A stretch of 64,000 nt of DNA from Fasciola hepatica (Eukaryota; Platyhelminthes; Trematoda; Plagiorchiida; Fasciolidae). Both the position numbers and the translations under genes were made by a program. The stretch is from positions 186,001 to 250,000 of the forward strand of contig CANUEZ040000062.1 in NCBI GenBank assembly GCA_948099385.1. Reading direction: 5' to 3'. The notes under the pieces were generated by a model, which was given only the letters and a program-made list of their open reading frames with translations, was not told the origin of the DNA and made no database searches. Positions 1-11,642 of the stretch are shown in pieces; the first letter of the stretch is position 1; every line of letters begins with the position of its first letter.

Positions 1-204
1 TCTGTCCACACATTCACATACTACTTACTATCAATATGACTGCTTGCACATCCAGCCTCCTTGTTCGTTCGGTTAGCGCTGACCCAGACACGAATAAATA
101 TGAGAAATCACAATTGTCATTCATTTGTCCGCTCTTCAATGAACAGTATCCATTCACAATCCAGACCATTCAAAATTAGATCCTAGTGAACATATAATAT
201 CCGA
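1..204 (+). repeat. partial monomer at left edge
   Basis: Position 1 corresponds to position 302, so the window opens inside a unit at tctgtccacacattcac. The 204 bases present form the last two thirds of a unit with the gcgctgac variant, ending at the next unit start. The array therefore continues to the left of the window. Confidence 0.97.
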
Positions 205-480
205 GTGTACAAGTATGAAGACCAGTGGGCAGACGAGTATCGAGTACGCATATCTGATGAGCCTGAACAACCGCCAAATCGGTCGTGTGCTTCCGTGCAA
301 TTCTGTCCACACATTCACATACTACTTACTATCAATATGACTGCTTGCACATCCAGCCTCCTTGTTCGTTCGGTTAGCACTGACCCAGACACGAAAAAAT
401 ATGAGAAATCACAATTGTCATTCATTTGTCCGCTCCTCAATGAACAGTATCCATTCACAATCCAGACCATTCAAAATTAG
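205..480 (+). other. 91-codon open frame inside each monomer, probably non-coding (representative)
   Basis: A GTG-initiated frame of 91 codons sits in each unit and is described here once. It is intact in 195 of 212 units. The tandem stops TAG TGA lie just upstream in the same frame, and the frame ends at AAT TAG. The only in-frame ATG is codon 45, leaving 47 codons. The conceptual product has cysteines at 28, 34, 48 and 75, no clear signal peptide or membrane segment, and matches no family I know. Against coding: no ATG start, a 301-bp unit (100 codons plus one base) so that successive copies cycle through three frames, and many common variants that change amino acids (N/K at 64, E/D at 67, L/F/S at 71, L/F at 78, T/A/I at 59). 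Openness is most simply explained by recent amplification of similar units. Confidence 0.9.
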
Positions 481-1408
481 ATCCTAGTGAACATATAATA
501 TCCGAGTGTACAAGTATGAAGACCAGTGGGCAGACGAGTATCGAGTACGCATATCTGATGAGCCTGAACAACCGCCAAATCGGTCGTGTGCTTCCGTGCA
601 ATTCTGTCCACACATTCACATACTACTTACTATCAATATGACTGCTTGCACATCCAGCCTCCTTGTTCGTTCGGTTAGCACTGACCCAGACACGAATAAA
701 TATGACAAATCACAATCGTCATTCATTTGTCCGCTCTTCAATGAACAGTATCCATTCACAATCCAGACCATTCAAAATTAGATCCTAGTGAACATATAAT
801 ATCCGAGTGTACAAGTATGAAGACCAGTGGGCAGACGAGTATCGAGTACGCATATCTGATGAGCCTGAACAACCGCCAAATCGGTCGTGTGCTTCCGTGC
901 AATTCTGTCCACACATTCACATACTACTTACTATCAATATGACTGCTTGCACATCCAGCCTCCTTGTTCGTTCGGTTAGCGCTGACCCAGACACGAATAA
1001 ATATGACAAATCACAATTGTCATTCATTTGTCCGCTCTTCAATGAACAGTATCCATTCACAATCCAGACCATTCAAAATTAGATCCTAGTGAACATATAA
1101 TATCCGAGTGTACAAGTATGAAGACCAGTGGGCAGACGAGTATCGAGTACGCATATCTGATGAGCCTGAACAACCGCCAAATCGGTCGTGTGCTTCCGTG
1201 CAATTCTGTCCACACATTCACATACTACTTACTATCAATATGACTGCTTGCACATCCAGCCTCCTTGTTCGTTCGGTTAGCACTGACCCAGACACGAAAA
1301 AATATGAGAAATCACAATTGTCATTCATTTGTCCGCTCCTCAATGAACAGTATCCATTCACAATCCAGACCATTCAAAATTAGATCCTAGTGAACATATA
1401 ATATCCGA

Positions 1409-4400
1409 GTGTACAAGTATGAAGACCAGTGGGCAGACGAGTATCGAGTACGCATATCTGATGAGCCTGAACAACCGCCAAATCGGTCGTGTGCTTCCGT
1501 GCAATTCTGTCCACACATTCACATACTACTTACTATCAATATGACTGCTTGCACATCCAGCCTCCTTGTTCGTTCGGTTAGCACTGACCCAGACACGAAT
1601 AAATATGACAAATCACAATTCTCATTCATTTGTCCGCTCTTCAATGAACAGTATCCATTCACAATCCAGACCATTCAAAATTAGATCCTAGTGAACATAT
1701 AATATCCGAGTGTACAAGTATGAAGACCAGTGGGCAGACGAGTATCGAGTACGCATATCTGATGAGCCTGAACAACCGCCAAATCGGTCGTGTGCTTCCG
1801 TGCAATTCTGTCCACACATTCACATACTACTTACTATCAATATGACTGCTTGCACATCCAGCCTCCTTGTTCGTTCGGTTAGCACTGACCCAGACACGAA
1901 TAAATATGAGAAATCACAATTGTCATTCATTTGTCCGCTCTTCAATGAACAGTATCCATTCACAATCCAGACCATTCAAAATTAGATCCTAGTGAACATA
2001 TAATATCCGAGTGTACAAGTATGAAGACCAGTGGGCAGACGAGTATCGAGTACGCATATCTGATGAGCCTGAACAACCGCCAAATCGGTCGTGTGCTTCC
2101 GTGCAATTCTGTCCACACATTCACATACTACTTACTATCAATATGACTGCTTGCACATCCAGCCTCCTTGTTCGTTCGGTTAGCGCTGACCCAGACACGA
2201 ATAAATATGAGAAATCACAATTGTCATTCATTTGTCCGCTCTTCAATGAACAGTATCCATTCACAATCCAGACCATTCAAAATTAGATCCTAGTGAACAT
2301 ATAATATCCGAGTGTACAAGTATGAAGACCAGTGGGCAGACGAGTATCGAGTACGCATATCTGTTGATCCTGAACAACCGCCAAATCGGTCGTGTGCTTC
2401 CGTGCAATTCTGTCCACACATTCACATACTACTTACTATCAATATGACTGCTTGCACATACAGCCTCCTTGTTCGTTCGGTTAGCACTGACCCAGACACG
2501 AATAAATATGACAAATCACAATCGTCATTCATTTGTCCGCTCTTCAATGAACAGTATCCATTCACAATCCAGACCATTCAAAATTAAATCCTACTGAACA
2601 TAAAATATCCGAGTGTACAAGTATGAAGACCAGTGGGCAGACGAGTATCGAGTACGCATATCTGATGAGCCTGAACAACCGCCAAATCGGTCGTGTGCTT
2701 CCGTGCAATTCTGTCCACACATTCACATACTACTTACTATCAATATGACTGCTTGCACATACAGCCTCCTTGTTCGTTCCGTTAGCATTGACCCAGACAC
2801 GAATAAATATGAGAAATCACAATTGTCATTCATTTGTCCGCTCCTCAATGAACAGTATCCATTCACAATCCAGACCATTCAAAATTAGATCCTAGTGAAC
2901 ATATAATATCCGAGTGTACAAGTATGAAGACCAGTGGGCAGACGAGTATCGAGTACGCATATCTGATGAGCCTGAACAACCGCCAAATCGGTCGTGTGCT
3001 TCCGTGCAATTCTGTCCACACATTCACATACTACTTACTATCAATATGACTGCTTGCACATCCAGCCTCCTTGTTCGTTCGGTTAGCACTGACCCAGACA
3101 CGAATAAATATGAGAAATCACAATTGTCATTCATTTGTCCGCTCTTCAATGAACAGTATCCATTCACAATCCAGACCATTCAAAATTAGATCCTAGTGAA
3201 CATATAATATCCGAGTGTACAAGTATGAAGACCAGTGGGCAGACGAGTATCGAGTACGCATATCTGATGAGCCTGAACAACCGCCAAATCGGTCGTGTGC
3301 TTCCGTGCAATTCTGTCCACACATTCACATACTACTTACTATCAATATGACTGCTTGCACATCCAGCCTCCTTGTTCGTTCGGTTAGCGCTGACCCAGAC
3401 ACGAATAAATATGAGAAATCACAATTGTCATTCATTTGTCCGCTCTTCAATGAACAGTATCCATTCACAATCCAGACCATTCAAAATTAGATCCTAGTGA
3501 ACATATAATATCCGAGTGTACAAGTATGAAGACCAGTGGGCAGACGAGTATCGAGTACGCATATCTGATGAGCCTGAACAACCGCCAAATCGGTCGTGTG
3601 CTTCCGTGCAATTCTGTCCACACATTCACATACTACTTACTATCAATATGACTGCTTGCACATCCAGCCTCCTTGTTCGTTCGGTTAGCACTGACCCAGA
3701 CACGAAAAAATATGAGAAATCACAATTGTCATTCATTTGTCCGCTCCTCAATGAACAGTATCCATTCACAATCCAGACCATTCAAAATTAGATCCTAGTG
3801 AACATATAATATCCGAGTGTACAAGTATGAAGACCAGTGGGCAGACGAGTATCGAGTACGCATATCTGATGAGCCTGAACAACCGCCAAATCGGTCGTGT
3901 GCTTCCGTGCAATTCTGTCCACACATTCACATACTACTTACTATCAATATGACTGCTTGCACATCCAGCCTCCTTGTTCGTTCGGTTAGCACTGACCCAG
4001 ACACGAATAAATATGAGAAATCACAATTGTCATTCATTTGTCCGCTCTTCAATGAACAGTATCCATTCACAATCCAGACCATTCAAAATTAGATCCTAGT
4101 GAACATATAATATCCGAGTGTACAAGTATGAAGACCAGTGGGCAGACGAGTATCGAGTACGCATATCTGATGAGCCTGAACAACCGCCAAATCGGTCGTG
4201 TGCTTCCGTGCAATTCTGTCCACACATTCACATACTACTTACTATCAATATGACTGCTTGCACATCCAGCCTCCTTGTTCGTTCGGTTAGCACTGACCCA
4301 GACACGAATAAATATGACAAATCACAATTCTCATTCATTTGTCCGCTCTTCAATGAACAGTATCCATTCACAATCCAGACCATTCAAAATTAGATCCTAG

Positions 4401-4418
4401 TGAACATATAATATCCGA
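1409..4418 (+). repeat. 10-mer HOR, copy 1 (3,010 bp)
   Basis: Ten 301-bp units whose variant order matches the following 3,010 bases for nine units (1409/4419 through 3817/6827). Diagnostic units are 2312 (ctgttgatcctgaac, and aaattaaatcctactg at its end) and 2613 (cgttccgttagc). The tenth unit, 4118, has no match at 7128. Small differences between copies, such as EKSQL against EKSQF coding forms at 2914 and 5924, show some divergence since duplication. Confidence 0.8.
2312..2612 (+). repeat. variant monomer: ctgttgatcc type
   Basis: The unit reads ctgttgatcctgaac where others read ctgatgagcctgaac, and its end reads aaattaaatcctactg and gaacataaaatatcc. The same combination is found only at 5322, which makes it the best tag for the 3,010-bp HOR. 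Confidence 0.9.
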
Positions 4419-7400
4419 GTGTACAAGTATGAAGACCAGTGGGCAGACGAGTATCGAGTACGCATATCTGATGAGCCTGAACAACCGCCAAATCGGTCGT
4501 GTGCTTCCGTGCAATTCTGTCCACACATTCACATACTACTTACTATCAATATGACTGCTTGCACATACAGCCTCCTTGTTCGTTCGGTTAGCACTGACCC
4601 AGACACGAATAAATATGACAAATCACAATTCTCATTCATTTGTCCGCTCTTCAATGAACAGTATCCATTCACAATCCAGACCATTCAAAATTAGATCCTA
4701 GTGAACATATAATATCCGAGTGTACAAGTATGAAGACCAGTGGGCAGACGAGTATCGAGTACGCATATCTGATGAGCCTGAACAACCGCCAAATCGGTCG
4801 TGTGCTTCCGTGCAATTCTGTCCACACATTCACATACTACTTACTATCAATATGACTGCTTGCACATCCAGCCTCCTTGTTCGTTCGGTTAGCACTGACC
4901 CAGACACGAATAAATATGAGAAATCACAATTGTCATTCATTTGTCCGCTCTTCAATGAACAGTATCCATTCACAATCCAGACCATTCAAAATTAGATCCT
5001 AGTGAACATATAATATCCGAGTGTACAAGTATGAAGACCAGTGGGCAGACGAGTATCGAGTACGCATATCTGATGAGCCTCAACAACCGCCAAATCGGTC
5101 GTGTGCTTCCGTGCAATTCTGTCCACACATTCACATACTACTTACTATCAATATGACTGCTTGCACATCCAGCCTCCTTGTTCGTTCGGTTAGCGCTGAC
5201 CCAGACACGAATAAATATGAGAAATCACAATTGTCATTCATTTGTCCGCTCTTCAATGAACAGTATCCATTCACAATCCAGACCATTCAAAATTAGATCC
5301 TAGTGAACATATAATATCCGAGTGTACAAGTATGAAGACCAGTGGGCAGACGAGTATCGAGTACGCATATCTGTTGATCCTGAACAACCGCCAAATCGGT
5401 CGTGTGCTTCCGTGCAATTCTGTCCACACATTCACATACTACTTACTATCAATATGACTGCTTGCACATACAGCCTCCTTGTTCGTTCGGTTAGCACTGA
5501 CCCAGACACGAATAAATATGACAAATCACAATCGTCATTCATTTGTCCGCTCTTCAATGAACAGTATCCATTCACAATCCAGACCATTCAAAATTAAATC
5601 CTACTGAACATAAAATATCCGAGTGTACAAGTATGAAGACCAGTGGGCAGACGAGTATCGAGTACGCATATCTGATGAGCCTGAACAACCGCCAAATCGG
5701 TCGTGTGCTTCCGTGCAATTCTGTCCACACATTCACATACTACTTACTATCAATATGACTGCTTGCACATACAGCCTCCTTGTTCGTTCCGTTAGCACTG
5801 ACCCAGACACGAATAAATATGAGAAATCACAATTGTCATTCATTTGTCCGCTCCTCAATGAACAGTATCCATTCACAATCCAGACCATTCAAAATTAGAT
5901 CCTAGTGAACATATAATATCCGAGTGTACAAGTATGAAGACCAGTGGGCAGACGAGTATCGAGTACGCATATCTGATGAGCCTGAACAACCGCCAAATCG
6001 GTCGTGTGCTTCCGTGCAATTCTGTCCACACATTCACATACTACTTACTATCAATATGACTGCTTGCACATCCAGCCTCCTTGTTCGTTCGGTTAGCACT
6101 GACCCAGACACGAATAAATATGAGAAATCACAATTCTCATTCATTTGTCCGCTCTTCAATGAACAGTATCCATTCACAATCCAGACCATTCAAAATTAGA
6201 TCCTAGTGAACATATAATATCCGAGTGTACAAGTATGAAGACCAGTGGGCAGACGAGTATCGAGTACGCATATCTGATGAGCCTGAACAACCGCCAAATC
6301 GGTCGTGTGCTTCCGTGCAATTCTGTCCACACATTCACATACTACTTACTATCAATATGACTGCTTGCACATCCAGCCTCCTTGTTCGTTCGGTTAGCGC
6401 TGACCCAGACACGAATAAATATGACAAATCACAATTGTCATTCATTTGTCCGCTCTTCAATGAACAGTATCCATTCACAATCCAGACCATTCAAAATTAG
6501 ATCCTAGTGAACATATAATATCCGAGTGTACAAGTATGAAGACCAGTGGGCAGACGAGTATCGAGTACGCATATCTGATGAGCCTGAACAACCGCCAAAT
6601 CGGTCGTGTGCTTCCGTGCAATTCTGTCCACACATTCACATACTACTTACTATCAATATGACTGCTTGCACATCCAGCCTACTTGTTCGTTCGGTTAGCA
6701 CTGACCCAGACACGAAAAAATATGAGAAATCACAATTGTCATTCATTTGTCCGCTCCTCAATGAACAGTATCCATTCACAATCCAGACCATTCAAAATTA
6801 GATCCTAGTGAACATATAATATCCGAGTGTACAAGTATGAAGACCAGTGGGCAGACGAGTATCGAGTACGCATATCTGATGAGCCTGAACAACCGCCAAA
6901 TCGGTCGTGTGCTTCCGTGCAATTCTGTCCACACATTCACATACTACTTACTATCAATATGACTGCTTGCACATCCAGCCTCCTTGTTCGTTCGGTTAGC
7001 ACTGACCCAGACACGAATAAATATGAGAAATCACAATTGTCATTCATTTGTCCGCTCTTCAATGAACAGTATCCATTCACAATCCAGACCATTCAAAATT
7101 AGATCCTAGTGAACATATAATATCCGAGTGTACAAGTATGAAGACCAGTGGGCAGACGAGTATCGAGTACGCAAATCTGATGAGCCTGAACAACCGCCAA
7201 ATCGGTCGTGTGCTTCCGTGCAATTCTGTCCACACATTCACATAATAATTACTATCAATATGACTGCTTGCACATCCAGCCTCCTTGTTCGTTCGGTTAG
7301 CACTGACCCAGACACGAATAAATATGAGAAATCACAATTGTCATTCATTTGTCCGCTCTTCAATGAACAGTATCCATTCACAATCCAGACCATTCAAAAT

Positions 7401-7428
7401 TAGATCCTAGTGAACATATAATATCCGA
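4419..7428 (+). repeat. 10-mer HOR, copy 2 (3,010 bp)
   Basis: Second copy of the 3,010-bp unit. The diagnostic units recur at 5322 (ctgttgatcctgaac) and 5623 (cgttccgttagc). The last unit (7128) is replaced by the cgcaaatctg subtype. The cgttccgttagc marker occurs once more at 8633, again exactly 3,010 bases on, suggesting a decayed third copy. Confidence 0.8.
5322..5622 (+). repeat. variant monomer: ctgttgatcc type, second copy
   Basis: Carries the same linked changes as the unit at 2312, including the TAG to TAA stop and gaacataaaatatcc. Lies exactly ten units downstream. Confidence 0.9.
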
Positions 7429-8331
7429 GTGTACAAGTATGAAGACCAGTGGGCAGACGAGTATCGAGTACGCAAATCTGATGAGCCTGAACAACCGCCA
7501 AATCGGTCGTGTGCTTCCGTGCAATTCTGTCCACACATTCACATACTACTTACTATCAATATGACTGCTTGCACATACAGCCTCCTTGTTCGTTCGGTTA
7601 GCACTGACCCAGACACGAATAAATATGAGAAATCACAATTGTCATTCATTTGTCCGCTCTTCAATGAACAGTATCCATTCACAATCCAGACCATTCAAAA
7701 TTAGATCCTAGTGAACATATAATATCCGAAGTTACAAGTATGAAGACCAGTGGGCAGACGAGTATCGAGTACGCAAATCTGATGAGCCTGAACAACCGCC
7801 AAATCGGTCGTGTGCTTCCGTGCAATTCTGTCCACACATTCACATACTACTTACTATCAATATGACTGCTTGCACATCCAGCCTCCTTGTTCGTTCGGTT
7901 AGCACTGACCCAGACACGAATAAATATGAGAAATCACAATTGTCATTCATTTGTCCGCTCTTCAATGAACAGTATCCATTCACAATCCAGACCATTCAAA
8001 ATTAGATCCTAGTGAACATATAATATCCGAGTGTACAAGTATGAAGACCAGTGGGCAGACGAGTATCGAGTACGCAAATCTGATGAGCCTGAACAACCGC
8101 CAAATCGGTCGTGTGCTTCCGTGCAATTCTGTCCACACATTCACATACTACTTACTATCAATATGACTGCTTGCACATACAGCCTCCTTGTTCGTTCGGT
8201 TAGCGCTGACCCAGACACGAATAAATATGAGAAATCACAATTGTCATTCATTTGTCCGCTCTTCAATGAACAGTATCCATTCACAATCCAGACCATTCAA
8301 AATTAGATCCTAGTGAACATATAATATCCGA
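7128..8331 (+). repeat. cluster of four cgcaaatctg monomers
   Basis: Four consecutive units (starts 7128, 7429, 7730, 8031) read acgcaaatctgatg where essentially all others read acgcatatctgatg. They differ from each other elsewhere: 7128 has cataataatt, 7429 and 8031 have cacatacagcc, 7730 has a changed start motif and 8031 has gcgctgac. A shared private base in adjacent but otherwise mixed units suggests short-range conversion or stepwise single-unit duplication. Confidence 0.85.
7730..8030 (+). repeat. monomer with altered start motif (compensated indel)
   Basis: The motif ccgagtgtacaag is replaced by ccgaagttacaag. This is most simply one inserted A and one deleted G two bases later, which leaves the unit at 301 bp but removes the GTG. 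The 91-codon frame therefore lacks its start in this copy only. Confidence 0.85.
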
Positions 8332-8632
8332 GTGTACAAGTATGAAGACCAGTGGGCAGACGAGTATCGAGTACGCATATCTGATGAGCCTGAACAACCG
8401 CCAAATCGGTCGTGTGCTTCCGTGCAATTCTGTCCACACATTCACATACTACTTACTATCAATATGACTGCTTGCACATCCAGCCTCCTTGTTCGTTCGG
8501 TTAGCGCTGACCCAGACACGAATAAATATGACAAATCACAATTGTCATTCATTTGTCCGCTCTTCAATGAACAGTATCCATTCACAATCCAGACCATTCA
8601 AAATTAGATCCTAGTGAACATATAATATCCGA

Positions 8633-8933
8633 GTGTACAAGTATGAAGACCAGTGGGCAGACGAGTATCGAGTACGCATATCTGATGAGCCTGAACAACC
8701 GCCAAATCGGTCGTGTGCTTCCGTGCAATTCTGTCCACACATTCACATACTACTCACTATCAATATGACTGCTTGCACATACAGCCTCCTTGTTCGTTCC
8801 GTTAGCACTGACCCAGACACGAATAAATATGAGAAATCACAATTGTCATTCATTTGTCCGCTCCTCAATGAACAGTATCCATTCACAATCCAGACCATTC
8901 AAAATTAGATCCTAGTGAACATATAATATCCGA
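8633..8933 (+). repeat. variant monomer: third cgttccgttagc unit
   Basis: Shares cgttccgttagc, cacatacagcc and gctcctcaatg with units 2613 and 5623 and lies 3,010 bases after the second. It adds a private ctactcactatc. Its left neighbour lacks the ctgttgatcc marker, so the third HOR copy is only partial. Confidence 0.75.
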
Positions 8934-11642
8934 GTGTACAAGTATGAAGACCAGTGGGCAGACGAGTATCGAGTACGCATATCTGATGAGCCTGAACAAC
9001 CGCCAAATCGGTCGTGTGCTTCCGTGCAATTCTGTCCACACATTCACATACTACTTACTATCAATATGACTGCTTGCACATCCAGCCTCCTTGTTCGTTC
9101 GGTTAGCACTGACCCAGACACGAATAAATATGACAAATCACAATTGTCATTCATTTGTCCGCTCTTCAATGAACAGTATCCATTCACAATCCAGACCATT
9201 CAAAATTAAATCCTACTGAACATATAATATCCGAGTGTACAAGTATGAAGACCAGTGTGCAGACGAGTATCGAGTACGCATATCTGATGAGCCTGAACAA
9301 CCGCCAAATCGGTCGTGTGCTTCCGTGCAATTCTGTCCACACATTCACATACTACTTACTATCAATATGACTGCTTGCACATCCAGCCTCCTTGTTCGTT
9401 CGGTTAGCGCTGACCCAGACACGAATAAATATGAGAAATCACAATTGTCATTCATTTGTCCGCTCTTCAATGAACAGTATCCATTCACAATCCAGACCAT
9501 TCAAAATTAGATCCTAGTGAACATATAATATCCGAGTGTACAAGTATGAAGACCAGTGGGCAGACGAGTATCGAGTACGCATATCTGATGAGCCTGAACA
9601 ACCGCCAAATCGGTCGTGTGCTTCCGTGCAATTCTGTCCACACATTCACATACTACTTACTATCAATATGACTGCTTGCACATCCAGCCTCCTTGTTCGT
9701 TCGGTTAGCACTGACCCAGACACGAATAAATATGAGAAATCACAATTCTCATTCATTTGTCCGCTCTTCAATGAACAGTATCCATTCACAATCCAGACCA
9801 TTCAAAATTAGATCCTAGTGAACATATAATATCCGAGTGTACAAGTATGAAGACCAGTGGGCAGACGAGTATCGAGTACGCATATCTGATGAGCCTGAAC
9901 AACCGCCAAATCGGTCGTGTGCTTCCGTGCAATTCTGTCCACACATTCACATACTACTTACTATCAATATGACTGCTTGCACATCCAGCCTCCTTGTTCG
10001 TTCGGTTAGCGCTGACCCAGACACGAATAAATATGACAAATCACAATTGTCATTCATTTGTCCGCTCTTCAATGAACAGTATCCATTCACAATCCAGACC
10101 ATTCAAAATTAGATCCTAGTGAACATATAATATCCGAGTGTACAATTATGAAGACCAGTGGGCAGACGAGTATCGAGTACGCATATCTGATGAGCCTGAA
10201 CAACCGCCAAATCGGTCGTGTGCTTCCGTGCAATTCTGTCCACACATTCACATACTACTTACTATCAATATGACTGCTTGCACATCCAGCCTCCTTGTTC
10301 GTTCGGTTAGCACTGACCCAGACACGAATAAATATGACAAATCACAATTGTCATTCATTTGTCCGCTCTTCAATGAACAGTATCCATTCACAATCCAGAC
10401 CATTCAAAATTAGATCCTAGTGAACATATAATATCCGAGTGTACAAGTATGAAGACCAGTGGGCAGACGAGTATCGAGTACGCATATCTGATGAGCCTGA
10501 ACAACCGCCAAATCGGTCGTGTGCTTCCGTGCAATTCTGTCCACACATTCACATACTACTTACTATCAATATGACTGCTTGCACATCCAGCCTACTTGTT
10601 CGTTCGGTTAGCACTGACCCAGACACGAATAAATATGACAAATCACAATTGTCATTCATTTGTCCGCTCTTCAATGAACAGTATCCATTCACAATCCAGA
10701 CCATTCAAAATTAGATCCTAGTGAACATATAATATCCGAGTGTACAAGTATGAAGACCAGTGGGCAGACGAGTATCGAGTACGCATATCTGATGAGCCTG
10801 AACAACCGCCAAATCGGTCGTGTGCTTCCGTGCAATTCTGTCCACACATTCACATACTACTTACTATCAATATGACTGCTTGCACATCCAGCCTCCTTGT
10901 TCGTTCGGTTAGCACTGACCCAGACACGAATAAATATGAGAAATCACAATTCTCATTCATTTGTCCGCTCCTCAATGAACAGTATCCATTCACAATCCAG
11001 ACCATTGAAAATTAGATCCTAGTGAACATATAATATCCGAGTGTACAAGTATGAAGACCAGTGGGCAGACGAGTATCGAGTACGCATATCTGATGAGCCT
11101 GAACAACCGCCAAATCGGTCGTGTGCTTCCGTGCAATTCTGTCCACACATTCACATACTACTTACTATCAATATGACTGCTTGCACATCCAGCCTCCTTG
11201 TTCGTTCGGTTAGCGCTGACCCAGACACGAATAAATATGAGAAATCACAATTGTCATTCATTTGTCCGCTCTTCAATGAACAGTATCCATTCACAATCCA
11301 GACCATTCAAAATTAGATCCTAGTGAACATATAATATCCGAGTGTACAAGTATGAAGACCAGTGGGCAAACGAGTATCGAGTACGCATATCTGATGAGCC
11401 TGAACAACCGCCAAATCGGTCGTGTGCTTCCGTGCAATTCTGTCCACACATTCACATACTACTTACTATCAATATGACTGCTTGCACATCCAGCCTCCTT
11501 GTTCGTTCGGTTAGCGCTGACCCAGACACGAATAAATATGAGAAATCACAATTGTCATTCATTTGTCCGCTCTTCAATGAACAGTATCCATTCACAATCC
11601 AGACCATTCAAAATTAGATCCTAGTGAACATATAATATCCGA

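Larger units (their letters stand above)
1..11642 (+). repeat. array region 1: gcgctgac-rich units
   Basis: Many units here carry gcgctgac in place of gcactgac, a variant that disappears after about 16.7 kb. Units with acgaaaaaatatg (starts 205, 1108, 3516, 6526) and units with cacatacagcc are interspersed. A 10-unit HOR is visible from about 1409. The right part (8332-11642) is less regular, with single-unit oddities such as gtgtgcagacg at 9235, tacaattatg at 10138, accattgaaaatt at 10740 and gggcaaacgag at 11342. Confidence 0.85.

Noticed and set aside
180..204. TATA-like promoter at catataatatcc in each unit
   Set aside because: A short AT-rich stretch in every unit with no other promoter element. 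Nothing in the sequence shows transcription.
364..395. RNA polymerase III internal promoter (A and B boxes), as in a tRNA-derived SINE
   Set aside because: gttcgttcggt resembles part of a B box but lacks the conserved A, and no A box is found at a suitable distance. There is no poly-A tail or target-site duplication.
394..420. CENP-B-box-like motif (the monomer's gttcgttcggttagc, for example 364-378)
   Set aside because: It shares TTCGTT with the CENP-B box but lacks the required A and CGGG core at the right spacing on either strand.
205..480. About 200 near-identical 91-codon plus-strand frames as a real gene family
   Set aside because: No ATG start, no credible upstream signals, successive copies in different frames, many amino-acid-changing variants and amplified broken copies. 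Listed once as a probable non-coding frame.
205..505. Internal sub-repeats showing that the 301-bp unit arose from a shorter one
   Set aside because: Only short similarities were seen (cattcacaat and cattcaaaat; cgagtatcgagta). They are too short to support an ancestral sub-unit.
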